Part shown: piece after piece, positions 1 through 5,797 of the stretch
Layout of the letters: each line of letters begins with the position of its first letter
How positions within the stretch are numbered: the first letter of the stretch is position 1
Assembly (NCBI GenBank): GCA_003541895.1
Contig: DPLR01000377.1
Span: 1-8,600 of the forward strand
DNA from: Cytophagales bacterium
GTDB taxonomy: Bacteria; Bacteroidota; Bacteroidia; Cytophagales; Cyclobacteriaceae
DNA: 8,600 bases
Direction of reading: 5' to 3'
Translations under genes and position numbers: made by a program
The notes under the pieces: model-generated
Told to the model about the DNA's origin: nothing
The model's input: only the letters and a program-made list of their open reading frames with translations
Databases searched by the model: none

Positions 1-619
1 AGGACTGGTGGCCGGCTACGTTGGGCAAACGGCTATTAAGACAGGCGACAAAATCAATGAAGCCATGGGCGGCATCTTGTTTATTGATGAAGCCTATTCG
101 CTTGCCAGCGGAAAAGGTTCGCAATATGATTTTGGAAGTGAAGCCATTCAAATCATTTTGAAACGGATGGAAGACAACCGCGGAAAATTTGGAGTGATCG
201 TAGCGGGCTATACCGAAAACATGGAAGAGTTCATCAATTCAAATCCTGGATTGAAATCGCGTTTCGATAAATATTTTCAGTTTGAAGATTATTCGGCCGA
301 GGAAATGTTTGTGATCGCACAATCCATTTTTACGAAAGAAGGTGTTCGGCCAGATGAAGCAGCATCTAATCACCTGAAAAATTATTTTAATTACCTGCAC
401 GAGCACCGCGATCAACACTTCGGCAACGCCCGCACCGTACGGCAAGTCGTGGGCGAATGTGTGAAGAATCAAAACTTGCGCTTGGCTTCCATGAAAAAAG
501 AAGATCGCACCAAAGAATTATTGGAAACCGTAATTTTTGATGACGTGAAAGAATTTGAAATCAAAGAAGACTCGCACGGAAAAGTGAAGTTGGGGTTTAA
601 GTTTGGCGAAAACAAATAA
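1..619 (+). CDS. CbxX/CfqX (SpoVK-like) AAA+ ATPase, 5'-truncated by window edge
   Basis: The reading frame is already open at the first base and begins with G-L-V-A-G-Y-V-G-Q-T-A, a stretch typical of the CbxX/CfqX group shortly after Walker A, so the real start and Walker A lie outside the window. About 205 residues are visible. Seen in sequence: Walker B as ILFIDEA (the IDE codons at 83-91), sensor 1 in VIVAGYTE, the arginine finger in SRF (codon 260-262), and a sensor-2-like GNARTVRQVV near 425-455. The C-terminal tail is Lys/Glu rich and ends GFKFGENK. Known for the family: hexameric ATP-driven remodellers; some act as Rubisco activases, others are tandem AAA proteins related to SpoVK. 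The substrate cannot be inferred here, because the N-terminal part is missing and the next gene has its own promoter candidate. The upstream sequence would show whether a second AAA domain is present. Confidence 0.9.
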   Translation, partial: GLVAGYVGQTAIKTGDKINEAMGGILFIDEAYSLASGKGSQYDFGSEAIQIILKRMEDNRGKFGVIVAGYTENMEEFINSNPGLKSRFDKYFQFEDYSAEEMFVIAQSIFTKEGVRPDEAASNHLKNYFNYLHEHRDQHFGNARTVRQVVGECVKNQNLRLASMKKEDRTKELLETVIFDDVKEFEIKEDSHGKVKLGFKFGENK

Positions 620-636
620 TCCATTACCGTATTTAC

Positions 637-657
637 TATTTATGGGATGGATAAATA
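637..657. repeat. A/T-only perfect inverted repeat downstream of the AAA gene
   Basis: TATTTAT (637-643) and ATAAATA (651-657) form a perfect 7-bp stem around the loop GGGATGG. The stem contains no G-C pair and no U-tract follows it, so it is not a convincing Rho-independent terminator. It lies between the AAA gene stop and the response-regulator promoter candidate, so it could be a weak 3'-end structure or an operator-like palindrome. It may also be chance in AT-rich DNA. Confidence 0.35.
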
Positions 658-668
658 AAAATTCTGGC

Positions 669-676
669 TATTTTTG
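669..676 (+). promoter_or_regulatory. Candidate Bacteroidetes -7 element for the response regulator
   Basis: TATTTTTG matches the Bacteroidetes primary sigma -7 consensus TAnnTTTG exactly and lies 28 nt before the ATG at 705, giving a short leader. No clear -33 TTG is present at the expected distance upstream, so the call rests on one element. If real, it would drive the receiver gene and the NIPSNAP gene together. Confidence 0.38.
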
Positions 677-704
677 ATTTGAACACAATCCATTTAGAGC
701 GAGC

Positions 705-1052
705 ATGAAAATCTTAGTAATCGATGATGAAATGTTGGACCTTTTTCTCGCGAAAAAATTTCTCGAAGCCGAATTTCAAGTAGAAGGCTTCACTACCAAA
801 GAAGAAGCCGTTCAATGGGCTAAAAATAACTCGTTTGATGTTTTGCTTAGTGATTATTACCTCAGTAGCGGAGTTCATGCGCACGATGTACTAAAAGCCT
901 TACTCGACCTCAAAGGAAAAACATTCAAGTCGTTTGTGGTTACCAATTATGTGGACAGTGAAAAAGTTAATCAACTGAAGCAAGCAGGCTTCAACGGAGT
1001 AATCGATAAACCATTGGATCTAAAAAAAGTGAAGAAAGCGTTAGAACTTTAA
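705..1052 (+). CDS. Single-domain response regulator (CheY-like receiver)
   Basis: At 115 residues this is a bare receiver domain with no output domain. The phosphorylation site is complete: the acidic cluster Asp7-Asp8-Glu9 that binds Mg2+, the phospho-acceptor Asp50 in LLSDYY, the conserved Thr80 in VVTNY, and Lys102-Pro103 in the usual cis-peptide position. All active residues are present, so the protein should be phosphorylatable. Such proteins act by protein-protein contact or as phosphate shuttles rather than by DNA binding. No histidine kinase is encoded in the window, so the partner is elsewhere. The stop lies 5 nt before the next ATG, which implies cotranscription with the secreted NIPSNAP protein. 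The 85-nt upstream gap and the promoter-like element at 669 suggest that transcription begins here and not in the AAA gene. Confidence 0.95.
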   Translation: MKILVIDDEMLDLFLAKKFLEAEFQVEGFTTKEEAVQWAKNNSFDVLLSDYYLSSGVHAHDVLKALLDLKGKTFKSFVVTNYVDSEKVNQLKQAGFNGVIDKPLDLKKVKKALEL

Positions 1053-1057
1053 ATGCC

Positions 1058-1777
1058 ATGAAAAAAATTATTGTATTAGTTTTCTCCTTTTTAATTTCGG
1101 CCGCCTCGGCTCAAATAACTGATTCTACTGTTTTCGAACTTCGCATTTACAAAATCGCTGAAGGCCAACGCGAATCGTTTATTCATCTCTTCAAAAATGA
1201 AATCAGCAAGTTGATCGAAAAACACCAGATGAAATTCTACGGATGTTGGACCGATGTTGATAGCAACAAAGTAGTTTACATCGTATCACACATCAACAAG
1301 GTAGCCATGACTACTTCCTGGAAAAATTTTTATGCCGACCCCGCGTGGGCGCCCATCAAAGAAAAATTGAATGCGAATGAAAAGACCGTCTTAAAAACTA
1401 CATCCATGCTCCTGCGCTATTCAGATATTGTTCCTTTCAAAACAAATACGAGCGATGCCAAGCTGTATGAATTGAGAATCTATTATTGTTTCCCCGGTCG
1501 ATTACCCAACTTAATCACCCGATTTAAAACCGGGACCACTCGGATTTTTGAAAAGAACGGAATGGAAAACATCACATACTGGACCACCATTGAAAAATCG
1601 GGACAGTCAAAACTCGTTTATTTTGTCGCGCACAAAGATAAGGCTGCACAAAAAGCAAGTTGGGATTCATTCGGAAAGGATCCGGATTGGATCAGGCACC
1701 GCAATCAGTCAGAGAAAGACGGAAAAATTGTTGAGCGTGTTGAATCGTTAAGCTTGACTCCGTTCTCGATTCACTAA
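1058..1777 (+). CDS. Secreted protein with two tandem NIPSNAP domains
   Basis: The 239-aa product starts with a clear Sec signal peptide: Lys2-Lys3, a hydrophobic core at about 4-15, and an A-x-A site before Gln19. Two similar halves follow. Half one begins FELRIYKIAEGQ near residue 26 and half two begins LYELRIYYCFPG near residue 136. Each continues with a helix, a tryptophan strand (YGCWT and ITYWTT), a V-Y-x-V strand and an S-W-x-x-F motif followed by DP-x-W (SWKNF..DPAW at 87-97, SWDSF..DPDW at 201-211). This is the NIPSNAP-type ferredoxin-like fold duplicated. Biochemical roles of bacterial NIPSNAP proteins are poorly defined, so no reaction is claimed. The signal peptide places it in the periplasm or outside, and the Gln after the cleavage site argues against a lipoprotein. 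The gene follows the receiver gene by 5 nt and ends 3 nt from the convergent AHSA1 gene. Confidence 0.85.
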   Translation: MKKIIVLVFSFLISAASAQITDSTVFELRIYKIAEGQRESFIHLFKNEISKLIEKHQMKFYGCWTDVDSNKVVYIVSHINKVAMTTSWKNFYADPAWAPIKEKLNANEKTVLKTTSMLLRYSDIVPFKTNTSDAKLYELRIYYCFPGRLPNLITRFKTGTTRIFEKNGMENITYWTTIEKSGQSKLVYFVAHKDKAAQKASWDSFGKDPDWIRHRNQSEKDGKIVERVESLSLTPFSIH

Positions 1778-1780
1778 CTC

Positions 1781-2161
1781 TTACTCTTCGTAAAATTCCC
1801 GAAGCGAACCAAAATAGGTTTCGTTCCAGCCTTCCACAATATCATCGTACGCCTCGTCAGGAATATTGGTGTGGCGAAGTTCTACCGAAGTTCCTTTCGG
1901 ATCTTCATGCAAGCGAATGGTAACAATCGATTCTTCTTTTTGATCGCCAAAGTACCATTGCTGAACAATTTTCTTGTCTTGAACAAACTCAATATTTTTT
2001 CCAACGATGCTTCCCTCCCACAACGAAAATTCACTGCCAGTATCTGTCGACATTATGGCTTCTTCGCCCGACCATAAATGAATGGTGGCCGGATGCGTAA
2101 GCGCCCTGTAAACATCCTCGGGCGGGGCAGGAATGATAAAGTATTTTTTGTAGTCTTTCAT
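1781..2161 (-). CDS. AHSA1/SRPBCC (START-like) domain protein
   Basis: The 126-aa product opens with a beta strand and the pattern IPAPPEDVYRALTHPATIHLWSG, the standard N-terminus of the AHSA1 branch of the SRPBCC superfamily (strand, two short helices, then a conserved Trp). A central run of strands (SEFSLWEGSIVGKNIEFV, IVQQWYFG, SIVTIRL) and a C-terminal amphipathic helix (GWNETYFGSLREFYEE) complete the helix-grip fold. Known for the family: an internal hydrophobic cavity; many members have unassigned ligands, and the Hsp90-activator link holds for eukaryotic Aha1, not for bacterial members. It is somewhat short, since many members run to 140-150 residues. It is the last gene of a likely operon with the zinc-ribbon and acyltransferase genes, 16 nt after the former. 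Confidence 0.85.
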   Translation of the reverse strand: MKDYKKYFIIPAPPEDVYRALTHPATIHLWSGEEAIMSTDTGSEFSLWEGSIVGKNIEFVQDKKIVQQWYFGDQKEESIVTIRLHEDPKGTSVELRHTNIPDEAYDDIVEGWNETYFGSLREFYEE

Positions 2162-2177
2162 GAAGTATAATTAAACC

Positions 2178-2447
2178 TCAATTCTGTTTTTTCCATCTTT
2201 CCAGTTGAGGGATATTTTTTGTGAAGAGACCTGCCAAAAAACCAGGGAATCCCATTTCTTTCAACTTGCTTTTCGCAAAGTCTTGCATTTGTTTCGGGGA
2301 CCAGTCAGGTTGTTTGAATTTTCCATTTTCATAACAGTAAGCGCAGTACATTTCGCTGATAGTTCCGTCTGCATTTGTTCCTCCACCATTGGGTGATTTT
2401 TTCAATGGCATTCCACAACTCTGACAATTTTTATATTTCATTTCCAT
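2178..2447 (-). CDS. Small zinc-ribbon protein
   Basis: This 89-aa cytoplasmic protein has two Cys pairs that should bind one zinc: C8-x-x-C11-G-M-P-L and Y-C35-x-x-C38. They are separated by a loop with N-A-D-G-T. The CxxCGMPL...YCxYC arrangement is that of a putative zinc-ribbon family common in bacteria (I believe Pfam zf-ribbon_2). The C-terminal half is a basic helical region with several Lys and Trp residues (LERWKKQN at the end), characteristic of the same family, in which the ribbon is followed by a short conserved helical tail. The start is uncertain between Met1 and Met3; both precede the first Cys. Function is unknown. It lies 37 nt after the acyltransferase stop and 16 nt before the AHSA1 gene, which points to cotranscription. 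Confidence 0.82.
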   Translation of the reverse strand: MEMKYKNCQSCGMPLKKSPNGGGTNADGTISEMYCAYCYENGKFKQPDWSPKQMQDFAKSKLKEMGFPGFLAGLFTKNIPQLERWKKQN

Positions 2448-2484
2448 TGGGTTTTAGTTCTTCAATGCCGGAACCAATTCTAGT

Positions 2485-3405
2485 TCAAACAATTTCCTCC
2501 CCAGGTTTTGTCTTCCATCGCTCGTGCATCCACACCCACTGTTCCGGATGTTGCCGCACAATGTCTTCCGTCACCTTCGTGAAATTTTGCGTGTTGATGA
2601 TTAAGTCTTGTTCGTCATCGCCCGTGTACACCAACGGAATTTCGGGCAAGATGTGCATTTGCTGTTTCAAATTTTCATCGAGGAAAATATACGTTGGCAC
2701 AACGGCACAACCCGATTTTAGCGCCAACACAGTTGCGCCAACAGGTGTGGAAGCAGGCTTACCAAAAAAATTCACAAACCGGCTTTTAACTTTTGTGTCC
2801 TGATCAATCAAGATGGCAATGGATCCACCCGACTTCAGCGCTTTGAATAATCTCACACTCTCTCTGCCGCGCTCAATGGCAATGGCTCCGTGCGCATTTC
2901 GGTATTGCACCAGCAGCTCATTCAATTTCGGATCTGACAAAGCTGTGCCAATAATGTTGGGCTTCAGTCCGCGCAGCGCCATGTTGGTGATCTGCAGATC
3001 GAATGCACCGAGGTGACTTGTTAAAAACATCACGCCTTTTCCTTTGGCGTAGGCCTTCTCGTAGTTTTCCAGACCGTGGGTTTCTAAAAATTTTTCAAGA
3101 TCGCTTAACGTCTTCACGCTTAATGACCGCAAAATATCTCCCGCGTTTCTACCGAGCATAACGAAAGTACGTTTGCTGAGTTGTTTAATTTCCTCCGATG
3201 ATTTTTCATTTCCAAAAGCGATCGTCAAATGAGTGATCATGCGCGCAGCAGGCTTGGGCGAAAAGCGATACGCAACACGGCCAAGGAATCCGCAGAAACT
3301 CAACCAAAGTTTGCGCGGAAGAAGATTCGCTGAGAAGATGAGAAACCGAACGAACCAATACAGGGCGGCATATTTTATTTCCTTGCGAAGCGGACGTTTT
3401 TCCAT
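2485..3405 (-). CDS. LpxL/HtrB-type lysophospholipid (lipid A) acyltransferase
   Basis: This 306-aa protein probably transfers a late secondary acyl chain to lipid A at the inner membrane. A hydrophobic N-terminal segment (about 12-30) acts as membrane anchor. The catalytic H-x4-D motif is SHLGAFD with His131 and Asp136. Also present are AIERG/RESV, ILIDQD near 198-203, VNFFGKPASTPVGATVLA at 211-228 (substrate-binding motif) and the C-terminal PEQWVWMHERW at 287-297, all hallmarks of the LpxL/LpxM family. Length fits the usual 290-310 residues. The frame stays open up to 3654, but I chose the Met at 3405 because the upstream part overlaps the divergent phosphatase gene and has no family similarity, and because MEKRPLRKEIKY is a typical basic start. 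The donor (acyl-ACP) and the exact acylation position are inferred from the family only. Confidence 0.92.
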   Translation of the reverse strand: MEKRPLRKEIKYAALYWFVRFLIFSANLLPRKLWLSFCGFLGRVAYRFSPKPAARMITHLTIAFGNEKSSEEIKQLSKRTFVMLGRNAGDILRSLSVKTLSDLEKFLETHGLENYEKAYAKGKGVMFLTSHLGAFDLQITNMALRGLKPNIIGTALSDPKLNELLVQYRNAHGAIAIERGRESVRLFKALKSGGSIAILIDQDTKVKSRFVNFFGKPASTPVGATVLALKSGCAVVPTYIFLDENLKQQMHILPEIPLVYTGDDEQDLIINTQNFTKVTEDIVRQHPEQWVWMHERWKTKPGEEIV

Positions 3406-3431
3406 GGGTAAATCCTGATGCAAATCGTGGT

Positions 3432-3447
3432 TAAAGATGTAAAGATA
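3432..3447 (-). promoter_or_regulatory. Tandem 8-bp repeat and candidate -7 element upstream of the acyltransferase
   Basis: On the plus strand TAAAGAT occurs twice with a 1-nt spacer (3432-3438 and 3440-3446). Read on the minus strand the outer copy is TATCTTTA, one base off the Bacteroidetes -7 consensus TAnnTTTG, 34 nt upstream of the acyltransferase ATG. There is no TTG at the expected -33 distance. The 58-nt divergent gap must hold the promoters of both the acyltransferase operon and the phosphatase, unless either starts inside the other gene, so a regulatory role is plausible but unproven. Confidence 0.25.
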
Positions 3448-3463
3448 CACGTAACTTAGAGCT

Positions 3464-3970
3464 ATGAAAAAATTGTATCTGGTTCGGCATGCGAAATCAA
3501 GTTGGGATAGTCCTGACATGGACGACTTCAATCGGCCATTGAATAACCGCGGTGAAAAAGATGCCCCGCACATGGCCAAGATTTTAAAACGCAGAGGGGT
3601 TGTACCCGACCGGATGATTTCTAGTCCGGCTGTGCGCGCGCTGAAAACATGCAAGGAGTTTGCAAAGGTGCTTCACTTTGAAAAACACAAAATCGGTACC
3701 ATCGAAAAACTATATCATGCCAGTGCTGATACGTGGCTGAAAGTATTGCAGTTACTGGATGAACATCCGGGCGATGACGAAGATGTGGCGTTGGTGTTTG
3801 GCCACAACCCGGGCATTACTGAGTTTGCCAATCAGTTGTTGAATGTCTCCATCGATAACATTCCTACTTGCGGAATTGTAAGTGCAACACTCGACATTGA
3901 TGAGTGGAAAAAAATTTCTTACGGATGCGGGAAACTAGATGCATTCGACTATCCAAAAATGGATCAGTAA
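3464..3970 (+). CDS. SixA-like histidine phosphatase family protein
   Basis: The 168-aa protein is a minimal, cap-less member of the histidine phosphatase (phosphoglycerate mutase-like) superfamily. The N-terminus reads MKKLYLVRHAKSSW with the catalytic RHA motif: Arg8 and the phospho-accepting His9. Further pocket residues are Arg58 in SSPAVRA, the likely proton donor Glu81 in IEKLYHA, and the second His114 in FGHNPGI. Length matches SixA (about 160 residues). E. coli SixA dephosphorylates phosphohistidine on the nitrogen PTS protein NPr; whether this homologue does the same is unknown, and small-molecule phosphatase activity is an alternative. It stands alone between a divergent acyltransferase gene (58 nt away) and a convergent membrane-protein gene (11 nt away), so it has to carry its own promoter. 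Confidence 0.88.
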   Translation: MKKLYLVRHAKSSWDSPDMDDFNRPLNNRGEKDAPHMAKILKRRGVVPDRMISSPAVRALKTCKEFAKVLHFEKHKIGTIEKLYHASADTWLKVLQLLDEHPGDDEDVALVFGHNPGITEFANQLLNVSIDNIPTCGIVSATLDIDEWKKISYGCGKLDAFDYPKMDQ

Positions 3971-3981
3971 ACGCCTCATTT

Positions 3982-4692
3982 CTATCTTTCTATTTCAATC
4001 ATACAATCTCCCACTAGTTTCTCAAGGTTTTTGATTTTAAAACTGATCACTTTAGCATAAACTTCATGATCGACTTGGAGGGACTTTAAATGATATAAAA
4101 AGAGTTTATTCTTTTTTAGATTTTCAAAATCATTGGGAATCATTTCGCCATGATAAAAGGAGGTCGGTGATATAACTAAAAATTTATCAAAGAAAGGAGG
4201 ATAGAAATTGCGCTTTAGATAATGAATATCTTCAGTTATTAGGGCTTGATTAAATTTTAAAGTACTGTACTCTTTTTCATATAGATTAATAATTGAAAAC
4301 CTGAGTGTTTTATTCGAAATAATATTTAGGTCTATTGACTTGAGCGATTCGTAAGCTCCTTTATTACTTTCAAAACCTGTGTAATTATTAACGCTGGCAA
4401 AATAGAGTGAGAGAGAATCATAGTAAGGCTGGTTTTGTTTTATTGCTTCGATCATCTTTTCTCCACCTAAAATAGCCTCATTGTTCCGGTCCAAATCAAA
4501 CTGTAGATTAACTATATCCGATTGAATACAAGAAATGATGTCTTTCAAATAACTGATTTCGACCTCTCTGGATTTTCTGCTTTCATTCCATTTTTCAAGA
4601 GTAAATGCGCCTAAGATACCGAAAACGACTACGAATAGTTCGATGAGGTACTTTGCCCAATCATCTTTCAAGTGAAATAAAATTTTCTTCAT
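3982..4692 (-). CDS. DUF6090-like membrane-anchored protein
   Basis: The 236-aa product starts MKKILFHLKDDWAKYL and carries one transmembrane helix at about 16-32 (LIELFVVVFGILGAF) followed at once by EKWNESRKSREVE. This short N-terminus, single helix and W-N-E motif leading into a charged helical region is the signature I associate with the DUF6090 family of Bacteroidetes. The remaining 200 residues are largely alpha-helical and soluble, with a Q/N/D-rich coiled-coil-like part around 45-85. The topology of that domain is not decided by the sequence. Function is unknown. Its DNA is visibly more AT-rich than the flanking genes, which may mean recent acquisition or relaxed selection. It lies 14 nt downstream of the two-helix membrane protein gene and is the last gene of that series. 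Confidence 0.7.
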   Translation of the reverse strand: MKKILFHLKDDWAKYLIELFVVVFGILGAFTLEKWNESRKSREVEISYLKDIISCIQSDIVNLQFDLDRNNEAILGGEKMIEAIKQNQPYYDSLSLYFASVNNYTGFESNKGAYESLKSIDLNIISNKTLRFSIINLYEKEYSTLKFNQALITEDIHYLKRNFYPPFFDKFLVISPTSFYHGEMIPNDFENLKKNKLFLYHLKSLQVDHEVYAKVISFKIKNLEKLVGDCMIEIER

Positions 4693-4706
4693 AACGGAAT
4701 TTTGCT

Positions 4707-5015
4707 TTAACCTTCCCCTTTTGAAAAAAAGGAAACAATTTTTTTGAACATGCGCTTCTCAAACTCCAAAAAAAAATGAAACTGCCCGAAAACAAATCCA
4801 TAAAAGAGCAGGATCACATTGTAAATAGGAAGAATTAAAATGTAGTAAAGCGCTTTCGCCCAGCTAGGGATTTCATCGCCAAAGAAAAAATGGAGTGCCG
4901 GGCGCTTCAGCCAAAGTACCGTAAAACCGGTACAGGCAAACACAATCAAAATGACAATCACTTGCCAGATGCTTTTCATTTTCCATCGATTCTGAAGTGT
5001 GTCGAGCCAGCTCAT
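4707..5015 (-). CDS. Small two-helix membrane protein (DUF6787-like)
   Basis: The 102-aa protein has two hydrophobic segments: about 16-36 (WQVIVILIVFACTGFTVLWL) and about 54-78 (KALYYILILPIYNVILLFYG). They are separated by a loop with LKRPALHFFFG and followed by an aromatic, positively charged tail (FHFFLEFEKRMFKKIVSFF). The opening pattern of LQNRW, a short basic stretch, then a helix with F-A-C-T-G resembles a small Bacteroidetes family that I believe is DUF6787. The family name is from memory and not checked. No catalytic motif is visible. The start is 10 nt after the pseudouridine synthase stop and the end is 14 nt before the DUF6090-like gene, so all three are probably cotranscribed. 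Confidence 0.68.
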   Translation of the reverse strand: MSWLDTLQNRWKMKSIWQVIVILIVFACTGFTVLWLKRPALHFFFGDEIPSWAKALYYILILPIYNVILLFYGFVFGQFHFFLEFEKRMFKKIVSFFSKGEG

Positions 5016-5025
5016 GGTGGGCTAA

Positions 5026-5694
5026 TTAACTAAAAAGATTCCAATATTCATTTGAAGGCAGTGGCGCCTCAATCAAAATCTTTTCCTTTTTAACAGGATG
5101 AATAAATTCCAAACGCCTAGCATGAAGACAAATGCTTTGATCGGTGTTGGGTTTTTCAAAACCATACTTCACATCACCAACAATGGGGCAATTCATGGAA
5201 GCAAGCTGCACACGGATTTGATGTGGCCGGCCGGTGATAGGATTTACTTCCAGCAAAAACAAACCCGCGTGTTGTTTCAAAAATTTATAATTCAATTCCG
5301 AGCGCTGACCATCTTTATTTTCTCTTGCAAAGGCAGTGACTTTATTTTTTGATTCGTTCTTCACCAGCCAATGCACGAGGTTGCCCGATTCCTTTGCCGG
5401 TTTATTTTTAACGAGCGCCCAATAGGTTTTTTTTGTTTCGCGGTCGCGGAAGAGTGCGTTCATCCGCTCCAATGCCTTTGACGTTCGCGCGAAAATCACA
5501 ACACCACTCACGGGCCGATCGAGCCGATGCACAACGCCCAGAAAAACCTCACCGGGCTTACTGTATTTTTCTTTGATGTATTTCTTGCAACGATCTACCA
5601 GCGGCTCATCACCGGTTTCATCGCCTTGCACAAGTTCTCCGGCAAGTTTATTAATGGCGAGAAGATGGTTGTCTTCGTAGAGAACATCGAGCAT
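5026..5694 (-). CDS. RluA-family pseudouridine synthase
   Basis: This 222-aa enzyme should convert specific uridines to pseudouridine in rRNA or tRNA. The catalytic motif is HRLDRPVSG with the nucleophilic Asp at residue 59, preceded by the usual N-terminal VLYEDNHLLAINKLAG and followed by TKKTYWALV and by GRPHQIRVQLA, the RluA-family motifs II-III. The length shows that it lacks the N-terminal S4 domain of RluC/RluD, so it resembles the short RluA/TruC-type enzymes; the target site cannot be read from sequence. The frame allows a TTG start two codons earlier at 5700, but the ATG at 5694 is preferred: it puts AGAAG about 7 nt upstream and fits the family N-terminus. It follows prfC by about 100 nt containing an inverted repeat, and leads two small membrane-protein genes. 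Confidence 0.92.
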   Translation of the reverse strand: MLDVLYEDNHLLAINKLAGELVQGDETGDEPLVDRCKKYIKEKYSKPGEVFLGVVHRLDRPVSGVVIFARTSKALERMNALFRDRETKKTYWALVKNKPAKESGNLVHWLVKNESKNKVTAFARENKDGQRSELNYKFLKQHAGLFLLEVNPITGRPHQIRVQLASMNCPIVGDVKYGFEKPNTDQSICLHARRLEFIHPVKKEKILIEAPLPSNEYWNLFS

Positions 5695-5717
5695 GCTCAA
5701 ACTTCTGAATTTATTCT

Positions 5718-5788
5718 CCTTTGCGCAACTCTGCGGCCTTTGCGGTTTTAATGCATTTTAACCGCAGAGAACGCGGAGGGCGCAGAGA
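5718..5788. repeat. GC-rich imperfect inverted repeat built from CTCTGCG-type units
   Basis: The left arm (5718-5748) contains TTTGCGCAACTCTGCGG followed by CCTTTGCGGTTTT. The right arm (5759-5788) contains AACCGCAGAGAACGCGGAGG followed by GCGCAGAGA. The arms are complementary with a few mismatches and one indel. The centre TTTTAATGCATTTTAA is itself nearly palindromic. Each arm is three degenerate copies of an 11-12 nt unit of the form CTyTGCG. It lies between prfC and the pseudouridine synthase. A transcript would fold into a long hairpin that could attenuate read-through, but there is no clean U-tract. From general knowledge, CTCTGCG/CCGCAGAG repeats of this kind are dispersed in many bacterial genomes; that was not tested here. 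Confidence 0.75.
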
Positions 5789-5797
5789 TTTATTGGC

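Noticed and set aside
2375..2803. 142-aa open frame on the plus strand opposite the acyltransferase and zinc-ribbon genes
   Set aside because: It is antisense to two well-supported genes, with Cys/Ser-rich low-similarity content typical of a shadow.
3452..3459. TAACTTAG as a -7 element for the phosphatase gene
   Set aside because: It ends only 4 nt before the ATG and has a mismatch to the consensus, so a transcript would be essentially leaderless.
3406..3654. Longer N-terminus for the acyltransferase, from 3654
   Set aside because: The extra 83 codons overlap the well-supported phosphatase gene on the other strand and do not look like the family; the Met at 3405 gives the normal length.
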